From the NCBI GenBank assembly GCA_018136815.1, contig CM030934.1, positions 900,979 through 964,978 of the forward strand: DNA of 64,000 nucleotides. Direction: 5' to 3'. The notes beneath the pieces are model-generated. The model made no database searches and was not told where the DNA came from. It saw only the letters and a list, made by a program, of their open reading frames with translations. This stretch comes from Isochrysis galbana (taxonomy: Eukaryota > Haptophyta > Isochrysidales > Isochrysidaceae). The stretch's first letter is position 1. Each line of letters begins with the position of its first letter. Of this stretch, positions 23,285-32,785 are shown piece after piece. Both the position numbers and the translations under genes were made by a program.

Positions 23285-24279
23285 CAAAAGAGAGTGTCTT
23301 CTTGCACGCTGCGCAAAACAATAGTCCTGCAGACTCACGCAACAAGTGATTGGGGAATTCACGGATGCGCTGGGCTATGGACACCTTAGACTCTTTCGTC
23401 GAACGTGGGCCGGCCTGCCGCCCGCGGGTGGGCGCCGCAGGCTTCTTCTTTTTCTTGCGCGCTCTCTCGTGCGCTGCCATCTCAGGAAGCTCTACTCCAA
23501 AAATGCCTCGACGAGTTGTCCCGCCTTCCGAATCGGCCAACCGTGGAGAGCGGCGCAGCCCAATCTTCAAGAGCGACGATGGAAGCACCCAACGGTAGTT
23601 AGTGACGGCACTGGCACTCTCTCTCTCTCCACTTCCTCCCTTTGCTTCCCACCTGACCACCTGATCCGCACCCGCCCATCATCGCGGCGGGCAGGCTCCA
23701 CGACCTCGCACTCGCCTACAGATGAGTGCAATGCTGCTTGGCCCGGCAAGAACGTTGGCTGGCGCGATGGCGATTGTATCGTTGGGACGCTGCGCCGCTC
23801 GCGATCCTCTCGCGTTTTCCGATCAGCCTGCATGGCTTCCCCCCGCAGGTCCTCCTCCTCCCTCTCCTCCTCCTCCTCCTCCTCCTCCTCCTGCTCCTCC
23901 TCCTCCTGCTCCTCCTCTTGCTCCCCGTTCTCGTCTCTCGTCGCCGGGCGGCCGGGCCATCCTCGGTCTCGGATGCTGAGTGGAGACCAACCACCTGCGA
24001 CGAGCTTGGGGGGTCGGAGGGATGCCCTGAGCCCTCAAGGGCGTCATCGTCATCATCCTCGTCGTTGTCGGTTTTGCGCTTGCGCTTGGATGCCCGGAAG
24101 CGCGCCATGGCGTGGCGCGCGGCCCCGGGCCGGGGGGGGGGGGGGGCGGAGCGGGCTGGGGGGGGCTTATTTCGCTTCGTCAGCGCCATATCGACCTTTA
24201 TTTCGGTAAAAAGTTTCGATTGCGATTGGCCCCCCTTATTTCGAAAAAAAATTCTCGAATGGCCGGAGCCAAAGTAGTA
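23285..24279 (-). mobile_element. hAT transposon fragment (N-terminal part), truncated
   Basis: The minus strand encodes the N-terminal region of the same transposase as at 45125-46298. Shared blocks are GLRRSPRL, RGIFGVELPEMA, RGRQAGPR and TKESKV, and then RIREFP and GLLFCAACKKTL, the first cysteine pair of a BED-type zinc finger. Homology ends exactly at the GTTCCGTC motif near 23284, so the transposase core is missing. The other side ends near 24279 with TTTGGCTCCGGCCATTCGAG followed by a T-rich run, a diverged counterpart of the hAT terminal repeat. The arginine-rich stretch at 23860-23930 is a CCT/CTC microsatellite. Confidence 0.75.
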
Positions 24280-24379
24280 CTCAGCTAGGGCTGAGAGCTG
24301 TAGCTTTTTGCTTTGAACTACTCCTAGGAGTACAGCTGGCTTTACAGAGCGGAGGTTGGAGTGCGCTCCCCTCGCGCTG

Positions 24380-24990
24380 AGGCGGAGGCGGGGGGGGGGG
24401 AGGGGAGGGGGGGAGCGAGGAGCGCCTCCGTCCTCCGTCGGGGGGGGCCGCGGGGGGGGGGGGCGCGGGGGGGGGGCCGCGGGGGGCGGGGGAGGGGGCC
24501 GCGGGGGGCGGGGGGGGGCGTGGGGGGGGGCACACCGAAGCCGACCGAAGGAGAGAGAGAGAGGCAGGCTGAGAGGGGCGGGGGCGGGGGGGGGGGGGAG
24601 CTCCGCCGTCGAGCTACTACTAGTAGTAGAGACTCTCTCTCTCCCATCGCGGTGCTTTGTGTTGTTGCTTCTGGGGGGGGGAGGGGGGGAGGGGGAGGGG
24701 GAGGGGGGGGGGGGGGGGGGGAGGGGGGCGATGACGCGGCGGGGAGGGGGGGGGGGGGGGCAACCCAGCGATTCGCGCGGGGGGGGGGGGGGGGGGGGGG
24801 GGGGATGGGGATGAGAGGGAGAAGAGGGAGAAGGAGGGGGGGGGGGGGGGAAGGGAGAGAGAGAAGACGAGGGGAGGGGAGAGAGGCCCCTCCCCCCCCC
24901 CCCCCTCTCTCTCTCCGCGCATCTCGCCGAGCCGCTCTCGCGCCCCCTCCCGCCTCCTCCCCCCCCCCTCCGCCCCCCCACCTTTCTTTC
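24380..24990 (+). other. Extreme poly-G tract followed by C/T-rich leader upstream of cbbX
   Basis: From about 24388 to 24890 the plus strand is mostly runs of 5-20 G broken by A, C or T, and then switches to C/T-rich sequence up to the cbbX start codon. Such sequence could form G-quadruplexes and is prone to assembly error. The long frames across it (poly-Gly or poly-Pro) are compositional. Confidence 0.7.
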
Positions 24991-25017
24991 TCTCTCACCT
25001 CCGCCTCGCCTCACCCT

Positions 25018-26745
25018 ATGGTGTGTGACCTCGCTGCGCCTCGCCACAATCCCCCTCGCCCCTCGCACACAGCTTCGCTCCGTGCGTGCACGCCAGCGCA
25101 CGTGGACACAGGCGCGGGCTGCACACGCCGCTACGCCGACCGCGCCGCTGCCCGAGGGCATGCGCGGCCTCCTGCGCCACACAGATCTGGTGCTGCTCTC
25201 TTCTGCTCGCCTCTGCCACGTGTGCAGAGGGAGGGAGGGAGGGAGGCTGGCTGTCATGGGGGAGGCGCGGGCTGTGGGGTGCGTTGGCTGCGCAAGCTAC
25301 GCTGTGCCCCGAGTGACGCCGCGGAGTCCCGCTCTGACTGCCCTGCCTCTTCACCCCCTGCGCAGGCGCTCCGTCTCTCGCTCTCAGCGGCCGTCGTCGC
25401 CTCCGCTGCGGCGCTTCAGACGCCGGCGGTGCCCACTGCGGGCCCCACGCGGGCGGCAGTGCAGATGAACACCATCAAGGAGGTCGGCGACATGTCGCTT
25501 GACCCGGCCGCCGGCAACTACCGTCGCCTCTCTGACGCCCTCAAAGCCGCTGACGTTGAGCGTCGCCTCGAGGAGGACGCCATCCGGGCACGTGAGGAGG
25601 CTGCGCAGCGCGCTCGCGAGGAGCGTGCACGCAAGGTTGCCCTTCTCCGGGATATTCCCGAGGATACCACGGCAGGCACGGTCGACGAGTTCATGTTCAA
25701 GGAGGGTGTGAAGGAAATTCTCGAGAAACTCGACTACGATCTTATCGGCCTCGCTCCCGTCAAGGCGCGTGTCCGCGAGATTGCATCGCTTCTTGTCGTC
25801 GACAAGATGCGCCTGAAGCTCGGCCTCGAGACCTCGGTCCCGTCGCTACACATGGGTTTCACCGGTGCGCCGGGCACGGGCAAGACCACCGTCGCCCTGC
25901 GGATGGGCCAGATCCTTCAGCGTATGGGCTACTGCCGCACTGGCCACGTGGTTGTCGCCACTCGCGATGACCTCGTCGGCCAGTACGTCGGTCATACCGC
26001 GCCCAAGACCAAGGAGATGGTCAAGAAAGCCATGGGTGGCATCCTTCTCGTCGACGAGGCGTACTACCTCTACAACGCCGCCAACGACCGCGATTACGGT
26101 CAGGAGTCCATCGAGATTCTCCTCAACGTCATGGAAAATAACAAGGAGGACCTCATTGTTGTCCTCGCCGGCTACAAGGACAAGATGGACCGCTTCTACA
26201 GCTTCATTCCGGGCATGGCCTCGCGCATCGGCAACCACATCGAATTCCCCGACTACGAGGACAACGAGCTCGTTGAGATCGGCAAGGTCATGTGCCGCGA
26301 TCTTGAGTACGATCTTGGCCCAGGTGCTGAGGCGGCACTCCGCGACTACCTAAGCAAGCGCAAGCAGATGCCCTTCTTCGCCAACGCGCGTACCGTCCGC
26401 AACGCGATCGACCTTGCGCGCATGGGCTCGGCGATTCGTATTTTCAACGAGAAGATGTCCCCGGGCTCAAATGGCATCGTCACTGAGCAGGAGCTCATGA
26501 CCATCATGCCGCAGGACTTTCCGGAGGTTGACGACGGTCTCGTCGGCAACCAGGTCGAGGAACCCGCTGCGCCGCCTGCTGCCCCTGCGCCGCCCTCATA
26601 CGCCGGCTACGCTGGACAGCCGCCGGCTGCCCCCGCCCAGCCCTCGTACTATGGGAGCCCGAGCCCGCCGCCGTACGTCGATCCGAACCAGGCGCCAAGC
26701 TACGCTGCTTACCAGCAGCAGTACGGCAGCCGTTTCAATCAGTAA
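25018..26745 (+). CDS. cbbX: CbbX, red-type Rubisco activase (AAA+), nuclear-encoded with leader
   Basis: The product is the AAA+ motor that frees red-type (form ID) Rubisco from inhibitory sugar phosphates in the plastid. Walker A is GFTGAPGTGKTT (about 25857) and Walker B is GGILLVDEAYYL. The pore-loop region, TRDDLVGQYVGHTAPKTKE, is typical of CbbX, and VLAGYKDKMDRF and the sensor region FANARTVRNAID follow. After the AAA module comes a Pro/Tyr/Ala-rich tail of about 60 residues, unusual for the family. I place the start at ATG 25018-25020, immediately followed by a GT donor. The intron of 25021-25365 ends CGCAG, and exon 2 begins ALRLSLSAAVVASAAALQ, a clean signal peptide, followed by a short transit-like stretch to MNTIKEVGDM. 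A bipartite leader fits import into a secondary plastid. An unspliced reading would also stay open because the intron length is a multiple of three. Confidence 0.93.
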   Translation: MVCDLAAPRHNPPRPSHTASLRACTPAHVDTGAGCTRRYADRAAARGHARPPAPHRSGAALFCSPLPRVQREGGREAGCHGGGAGCGVRWLRKLRCAPSDAAESRSDCPASSPPAQALRLSLSAAVVASAAALQTPAVPTAGPTRAAVQMNTIKEVGDMSLDPAAGNYRRLSDALKAADVERRLEEDAIRAREEAAQRAREERARKVALLRDIPEDTTAGTVDEFMFKEGVKEILEKLDYDLIGLAPVKARVREIASLLVVDKMRLKLGLETSVPSLHMGFTGAPGTGKTTVALRMGQILQRMGYCRTGHVVVATRDDLVGQYVGHTAPKTKEMVKKAMGGILLVDEAYYLYNAANDRDYGQESIEILLNVMENNKEDLIVVLAGYKDKMDRFYSFIPGMASRIGNHIEFPDYEDNELVEIGKVMCRDLEYDLGPGAEAALRDYLSKRKQMPFFANARTVRNAIDLARMGSAIRIFNEKMSPGSNGIVTEQELMTIMPQDFPEVDDGLVGNQVEEPAAPPAAPAPPSYAGYAGQPPAAPAQPSYYGSPSPPPYVDPNQAPSYAAYQQQYGSRFNQ

Positions 26746-27009
26746 ACGCTCAATTTGGTTGGTCCAGGTGTCATCAGGTACGACGTGTCCGGATCATGCC
26801 TGTGCAATCATTCGTATTTAGCTTCTGGTCCAACGCTCACTTTCCGAGCTCATGTCGCCTGCGTGCCCTATGCTGGAGTATGCTAGCGAGAACACTCCTT
26901 CCCCCCCATGGCGGCCATGCTCCCTCGGATCTCATTGTGTTGTCAGAGCCTCGCTTGAAAACCGTTGGGGAACCACACGGCGTGCGACACCATCGCTTTC
27001 CCCATTATC
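26746..27009. other. 3' flank of cbbX, no gene seen
   Basis: This is mixed sequence between the stop codon and the next repeat. No polyadenylation signal could be assigned with confidence. Confidence 0.5.
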
Positions 27010-27098
27010 TACTATCATTTAACTGATAGGGTCATGAAGCGCACGCCGCTTCCCTCACTCCCTGCTGCCCACCCCGCGGCGACGGACGATCGGCCGAC
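27010..27098 (+). repeat. Dispersed repeat family E, copy 2
   Basis: It starts ACTATCATTTAACTGATAGG, continues GTCATGAAGCGCACGCCGCT, and shares GCGACGGACGATCGG with copy 1 near the end. The order and spacing match copy 1. Confidence 0.75.
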
Positions 27099-27140
27099 GC
27101 TGCGCTCCTAAGCGTAGGAGCGCCGAGCGCGTTCATAATT

Positions 27141-27370
27141 ACAGGTGGGGGAGACTAGGTGGGAAAAGAACTGGTGATCTGGAGGCCCACATTTTTATCG
27201 TGGGACCGGGGGAAGATATTCCCTCTATCCCCGCGCCCGCGCGAATATCCGAAGCAGAGCGATGGCGACCGACCCGCCTGACAGGGCCCGACCTTCGTCG
27301 CGCTTCAGCGACAAGCGAGAGCGCTGCGGCGATCGGTCGGACTTGTGCCCGGAGAGATCGAGCCCAATGA
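27141..27370 (+). repeat. Dispersed repeat family B, copy 2
   Basis: It matches 14250-14460 over about 200 bases with small indels, including GATCTGGAGGCCCA, TTTTATCGTGGGACCGGG and GACCGACCCGCCTGACAGG. It is followed directly by unrelated sequence leading into family C. Confidence 0.75.
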
Positions 27371-27483
27371 TCACAGGGCACTGGAAGACAGCCCCTAAGG
27401 ATCTGCGGTGCGCGCGCGTGCTGATGCGAGGGAGGTGGGGTGGGGATGTGGGGGTGGGGGGAACAAACACCGCTCCAACGTTT

Positions 27484-27920
27484 AATAAAAAAATTCCAAC
27501 TGGGAAGATGCGCACCTGCACTGAGCCGCTGGCCGATGCCGCACGCCGACGCAGGTGAAGACGTAGGTGAAGATGTCCCTACAGGCCCTGCAGAGACCCC
27601 GGCAGAGCCCGGGGGCGGGCGGGCGGGTCATCTGAGCGCCCCGGCTTGCATTCATGGTCATGTGTGGGGCCTAGGCTCCTTCAGACGGCGAAGGGGTAGC
27701 GTTGCGCACTCCCGGGGTTGCTCGAGTGCTGCAGCGACATACTGCGAGGATGCTGCTGAGGCCGTAGAGGTCGCCAGTCGAGCGCCCGAAGTCAGTGGTG
27801 TCGCAGATTTCAGATTTGGCAACCAGTGGTGAGTCAGGCGCTCTCCGGCTGGGCTCCTTCAAAAGGCGAAGGCTTAGCGTCACGCATTCCCAGTGTTGCG
27901 GGAGTGCTGCAGCTTGCTGA
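27484..27920 (+). repeat. Dispersed repeat family C, copy 1 (one end missing)
   Basis: From TTTAATAAAAAAATTCCAAC at 27480 to about 27770 it is nearly identical to 62832-63110, apart from a small internal indel. Within it, the segment GGCTCCTTCAGACGGCGAAG at 27677 is followed at 27850 by a diverged second version (GGGCTCCTTCAAAAGGCGAA). The left terminus is present. The matching inverted right terminus found in copy 2 is not seen here. Confidence 0.8.
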
Positions 27921-29215
27921 CGGATCCGAGGTTACCATTGCCTCAGATGGGAACCCATCCCCCCTTTCCCCCGCTGTTTTTCGCGCTAAGTGTACGACTA
28001 CTACTACAAGAGAATTCAATTGTCCATTATATATTATATTTATATTTATAGTCGCCTGACCTCGTCATGACCTTACATCAAGCCATCAGGTCATCAGGTC
28101 TAGAGGACCTAATATCATGATATCAGGACCTAATATCAGCCTAATGGAGCATCTATGGATGAACGGGGAGGACCCTGGACCTTGGGCGAGAGCACAGCTC
28201 ACTCCCTTGGGCAAGCGGGCGTACGTGTCATACGGGCAAGCAAGCGGGCTGCGGGCAACCACATGATGGATGGGTGGGGCGTGGCGCGCGCGCGCGGAGT
28301 GCAAGCAAGCGAGGCCGTGCGAGTGAGTGAGGGATGTCTTCAAACTGTCGAATCAAGCTCGTGCTTGATCGTGGGGCAAGTCTCAATCAGGGCATAGCAT
28401 AGAGCGAAGAGAAGTCTTGAGAGAGGGGGAGGGAGCGCGCTACATCGCGATGAGGGGCCACGAGACACCACCCCCCACCCCATCACTCACTCACCAACAA
28501 GAAAACTCCGAAAACTAACGCAACATCGCACAAACAAACCAATGAAACAAGTAAGGACAAATTCGGCGTGCAATGCGGCGGAGCTTCGAGACTTCGAGAC
28601 AACTCACTGGTGAAAAAAAAACTCACTCAATTTTCTTCACACAACGCATGATGGAGACACCGCATCCGCATAGAGTATATAAAATACTCTGGATGCGACA
28701 CCCCCCCGATGGAGTGTGGTGAGAAACGAGACCCGTTTGCATTAGCAAACGGGCGGAGGGGAGCGGCTGGCGACGGGAGGGAGATGGGAAGGGAGCGGCT
28801 CAAGACGTCTTGGGATACACCTGTGGCAGGTATCCTCGGGGCGCAGTTGCTTATTTCTCGAGAACCGCTCGCGGCGTGAGCTGGTAAGGGCCGTTCTTCT
28901 TCTTTGACGAGAGGTCCCCCTCCCCCCCCCCCCCGGTGCTTTTTCCCGGAGAGTCGCCCGACGTAGGTCGGTCCGCCTCAATGGGTTTTCCCTCATTTTA
29001 ACTTGTGGGGAGATAGAATGGGAGCCGGGGGCATGCGAGGGGGGAGATTTGGAGGGGTGCATAGGTGTATGTATCTGTATCTGTGTCAACAGCACGCGCC
29101 AAGCAAGGTGTACGGGCAGGTGCGCTGAGGGCTGTCGTGTTAGTACCGGGCTAGTGAGAGTAGTGGTACTAATGCTCATTTAGATTATAGGGTCTGTGAG
29201 TATTTTTGTATAAAT
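27921..29215. other. Intergenic with two strong hairpins
   Basis: No gene is recognised. At 28662-28696 an inverted repeat GCATCC-AGAGTAT / ATACTCT-GGATGC encloses ATA. At 28732-28753 CCCGTTTGC and GCAAACGGG are separated by ATTA. The weak minus-strand frame at 28742-29179 has no domain. Confidence 0.5.
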
Positions 29216-29272
29216 GACTATGGACATTTGATGGCTCCATTCGATTGATGTCCCATAATTGACGGAACGACT
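29216..29272 (-). repeat. GTTCCGTC dispersed repeat end, copy 3
   Basis: Read on the minus strand it is GTAGTCGTTCCGTCAATTAT, then GGGACATCAATCGAA and GCCATCAAATGTCCATAG. It matches the block at 2868 nearly base for base. The sequence inside it (lower coordinates) is AT-rich, as in the other copies. Confidence 0.75.
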
Positions 29273-29308
29273 ACCTCACTACTTACACTTACTACTTATA
29301 CACTTACT

Positions 29309-29385
29309 AAGAGGGTGCAACCTCAGGTTTGGTTGTTTTTTTCGCACAAAAAAAAGGAACCTCGAACCTCGAGTTGCACCCTCTT
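29309..29385. repeat. Hairpin repeat family D (AGAGGGTGCAAC arms), copy 1
   Basis: The left arm AAGAGGGTGCAACCTCAGGT leads into a T run. The right arm, read in reverse complement, is AAGAGGGTGCAACTCGAGGT and also leads into a T run. The arms are about 35 bases with only a few bases between them. Single-arm relatives lie at 31987-32017 and 50979-51013. Confidence 0.75.
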
Positions 29386-29881
29386 ACTTTACTTCGGTCT
29401 CCATTGAACCAGTTGTGCGTTTATTTCGAAGATTCCTACCTTGTTCCTGTGTGTAACTGTCGCCCCGTCGGATCGTCCGTCGCCCCGTCGCTCTCTTGTC
29501 GGCATTCGCATTCTCTTCCTTGTAGAAACTAGAAACTAGAAACTAGAAACAAGAAAACAGAAACACAGACACAGGAACAGGAACCTCGCAAACATGGCAT
29601 GCTCCGGGAGGGCGTTTGAAACACGAAACACGGTGAAAACGGGCTGATTTTGGCCTCTGTACAAACACGGTAAACCCGTGTTTGCCATGTAGGCCCGGGA
29701 GCTACCAGTAGCTGGGAGTCTACGGGGGCTGACATATACTACACAACTCATTCCGACGTTGGTACGACTGGAACTGACTGGGGCACGGGCTGAACTCAGA
29801 ACTAAGGAAGGTTAAATATAAAGCATATGATTCGCAAAGACTCGGGAGAGAGGCGGGCGTCGCGGCGGCGCTCAGCGGGCG
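29386..29881. other. Intergenic; ACTAGAAACT microsatellite
   Basis: A short run of TAGAAAC units lies at about 29525-29555. Nothing else is recognised before the glycosyltransferase start. Confidence 0.5.
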
Positions 29882-30912
29882 ATGGCGAGGCGCGCCGCGC
29901 CGCTTCTGCTGCTACTGCTGCCGCTCGCGGCAGCAGAGGGCGAGCCGCGCGTCTGGACTGTCTTCTGCGCGGAATGCAGCAACAACTTCGACTACAAGTG
30001 CGTAAGCGCCGCGTGAGCCCTGCTGCGCAAGCACAGCCGCACGGAGCTCTCAGGCCAGAGCCTCGCGGGCGTGGTGTGAGCTACACCACTCCGCCCGAGT
30101 GCGCCCCCGTTGTTCAGAGGTGGTGCGAGAGCCGAGCCTTGATGGGGGCACACCTCGGTTCCTTGCATGCCCCCTCGACTTTTGCGCACTTGAAGCCGCC
30201 GTAGACTCCACCCATGTGCGCGCCTTTGCTCAGATCCATTGGCGTCTTTTGGTCGCATCGCTTGTCGGGCATGCCTGGCGGAGTCACCCGCCTCTTGGCG
30301 TGTGACGAGTCGCAGCTCAAGAGCTACAAAGGCCTAAACTTGGGCAACACATTCGTCCACCGTAACTATGGGCGTATCCCTCACAAGCGCCGCGCGCCTG
30401 AGGGCGAGACGCATCCGCCCACAGGGTCGCAAGTGTCTGATAGTAAGCTGCGAGCAACAGTCGCCCATTAAGAGCCAGAGCCGCTCAGTCCTGGGAAAGA
30501 GCTTTTATGATCGATGTCTGGCTGCGTTTGCCCATACTGTAATGTATTACGAGCGTGCTGCCATTTTGTCGCAGGCTCCCCGTCGTACAACAAACCTGGA
30601 TCCATCATGGAGTGGGCGTTGCACTCGGAAGAGGCGAAACATGTTGACTATGTACTCTACATTGACGCCGATATGCTGCTCCGCACGCCGCTCGATCCCA
30701 TCAAGATGGGAGTGAGAAAGTCCGTGAATGCACACTCACTACTCTGCATGCCCCCTTGTGGCGCCTCTCTAGCATCCCTCTTGTGGCGTATGTGAAGCGT
30801 GGGCCAAGTTTTTGCCCTTCACTCATCCATGGCTTTTGCTCGTGCACACGCCTATCTGGTGGATGCTAATATTGCTGATGATGCCCGGTGCTCCGTGCGC
30901 CGTTCGCAGGGG
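29882..30912 (+). CDS. HPAT/SGT-type glycosyltransferase, 5' exons (runs into assembly gap)
   Basis: Exons are about 29882-29997, 30234-30373, 30575-30711 and the start of another at 30910, all GT-AG and in phase. The protein begins MARRAAPLLLLLLPLAAAEG, a signal peptide, then VWTVFCAECSNNFDYK. The second exon gives MPGGVTRLLACDE and TFVHRNYG, and the third gives PSYNKPGSIMEW and DYVLYIDADMLLRTPLDP. These are the signature blocks of the plant/algal family that includes hydroxyproline O-arabinosyltransferases and peptidyl-serine galactosyltransferase. The DxD-type metal and nucleotide-sugar site is DADM. Such enzymes act in the ER/Golgi on cell-surface glycoproteins. Which sugar is transferred cannot be told. 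The gene is cut by the 100-N gap at 30913-31012. Confidence 0.85.
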
Positions 30913-31012
30913 NNNNNNNNNNNNNNNNNNNNNNNNNNNNNNNNNNNNNNNNNNNNNNNNNNNNNNNNNNNNNNNNNNNNNNNNNNNNNNNNNNNNNNNN
31001 NNNNNNNNNNNN
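30913..31012. other. Assembly gap (100 N)
   Basis: This is a run of exactly 100 N, the conventional placeholder for a gap of unknown length. It falls inside the glycosyltransferase gene just after a splice acceptor. Confidence 0.99.
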
Positions 31013-31530
31013 TGTGGCAATGGCGTCAATGGCAGTCCAGTCCAGATGGGAAGTAGCACCTGATGTTGATGGTGTGGCTGCAGAGTCAGAGCGCGTATTG
31101 CTCCGGAACGGTGGCGATGACTCTCTCGCCCAAGGGGTCCTCACCATCCTCTACCTTGACCAAGTGAGTGGTGCATGATATGCGGGATCATTGCATGGAT
31201 TGTATTCAGCCCATTTTGTAGGAATGCATGCATGTGTGGGCCAGCTGACCGTGCATGAGCGGGCATCGGAGGACTAGGCGCTTCCGTGGCCGTACGCACC
31301 CTCCTAAGCCTTGCATATTAATTGGAGCATCTCTGAGCGGTTGTGTGCCTCCTCTGCGTGCAACGCCCTTGTTGAAATGTCCCTGTTTTCTTGGCTTTTC
31401 TCCCCGCGTGATGAGCCCAGCACGTCTCGGATTGCTCCCGCAGGATTTGGCCATCGTGGGATGGAGTGAGCGCGAGCCAGGTGAAGCTGAAGACACCCCG
31501 CAGCCATACGTGCTCGTCTTTGGTCGTTAG
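31013..31530 (+). CDS. 3' exons after the gap, probably the glycosyltransferase C-terminus
   Basis: The open frame from the gap (VAMASMAVQ...GVLTILYLDQ) ends at a GTGAGT donor near 31163. A CCCGCAG acceptor at 31443 restarts the same phase with DLAIVGWSEREPGEAE and ends PYVLVFGR and TAG at 31530. No domain is recognised in these roughly 80 residues. They are on the same strand and only a gap away from the glycosyltransferase, so one gene is the simplest reading, but a second gene is possible. Confidence 0.5.
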
Positions 31531-31986
31531 CTGTTGATAGGGATGTCAACGCACCTCAGCATAGAGGCAACGAGATCGGAGGCACATTGCCAGATATGCA
31601 CCTACACTGCCTCCAATCATGCAAATGACCGACCATGAGTAGGGAGGTGGAGATGCAATGCAAACGTCCGAAACTAGAGAAAGACCAGAGATGTGCGTTT
31701 GGAAGACCCCTTTCCATCTGTTTTGCCTATCCATTACCGAACCATATTCCTTAGATTAGGACTTCGGCCACGTGCGGGCTTGCTCCCTTGTCTCTCTGCT
31801 CTCTTGCCTCCACTTCATTCTGTGCACAAGAATGGAGAACCTGTGTCGTGGCTAGAGGGAAGTTGCGAATTGTAGCTCGCCGGAGGGCGCGCCTCTCGCC
31901 TAGCGGTAGCGGCTGCTCTTCCGTCTCCTCCCATAACCAAGTGAAGCTTCCGGTCGATGGAGCTCGCGTGCCAGTGGGTGCACCGA

Positions 31987-32017
31987 GAAGGTGCAACTCG
32001 AGGTTCCCTTTTTTTGT
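31987..32017 (+). repeat. Family D single arm, copy 2
   Basis: AAGGTGCAACTCGAGGTTCC plus a T run matches the reverse-complement right arm of the hairpin at 29309-29385. No partner arm is nearby. Confidence 0.6.
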
Positions 32018-32426
32018 CACACCCCTCCCGTCTATTTAGGTATACAATTTTTATTAACCTCTTACTTGGACACTATTTCCACGTTCTCAGTACCTCACTT
32101 CGCACTTCGGCCAACAACAAGTATGCCATAGCCGACATCACTAAAGACGTCGACCGCTTACAGTTTGTGCATCCCGTTGCAATATCTCTTTCGCATCCAA
32201 GGTCAGTTGCATGTCCTCCGTCTTGTAAAAGCGAATATTCTTCGTCTTCCACAGTGCGTGCGGTGACTGGGACAAAATGCATCTTGGAGACTCCTGAGGA
32301 ATCGCTTGCCTTTTGCTTTGAAGCAAACGGCGTTGAAACTGCGTGAAGTCTTCTGAAGACGTCGCCATCTGCCCGGCGTGCTGGCCATGGGCGTGCAAGG
32401 GCGGACGTCGGCAGTCTGACGCCCAC

Positions 32427-32560
32427 ATGGTTGCATTCTTCAACTCGGGCAGCGGGCGTGGTTGCATTCTTTTAACTTGGGCAGCGGGCGTGGTTGCGTT
32501 GCATTCTTTAACTTGGGCAGCGGGCGTGGTTGCATTCTTCAACTTCAACTCGAGCGGGTC
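32427..32560. repeat. Tandem repeat, about 35 bp x 4
   Basis: Four successive units share GTGGTTGCATTCTT, then AACT-GGGCAGCGGGC. On the minus strand they spell NATTPAAQVK-like repeats in an open frame that has no other support. Confidence 0.8.
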
Positions 32561-32762
32561 GATCGCCCAAGTTGAGGCGCAAAAATAGACGAGAGGAGTG
32601 ATTCAGGTCGCCCCGCGAGTGAAGCGGTCCCGTCAATGACGCGATCTCAAACAAATTTTCCTTTGCATACTGTAATAATATGTGGGTCTACATCCGTGAC
32701 AACCCATCAGCCCATGGGCCGATGGCGCCTACGACGTCTTCCGCTTGATGAGTCTCTTGGGT

Positions 32763-32785
32763 GGCATCACTCCTCTTTCGACGGA
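32763..32785 (-). repeat. GTTCCGTC motif, reversed short copy
   Basis: On the minus strand it reads AAGTCGAGTTCCGTCGAAAG, close to the GAAGTCGCGTTCCGTC subtype at 3066, 23268 and 63659. Confidence 0.55.

Noticed and set aside
22965..23324. A 119-codon Arg-rich plus-strand ORF
   Set aside because: It runs across the GTTCCGTC/hAT junction and into antisense transposase sequence, so it cannot be one old gene.
24361..25017. An N-terminal extension of CbbX of more than 200 residues of Gly/Arg
   Set aside because: The extension reads through poly-G sequence from a GTG. The ATG/intron/signal-peptide model explains the protein better.
23716..25257. A 513-codon minus-strand frame
   Set aside because: It is an open frame through poly-C and CCT repeats opposite the cbbX leader plus the hAT N-terminus. 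Only the hAT part has homology.
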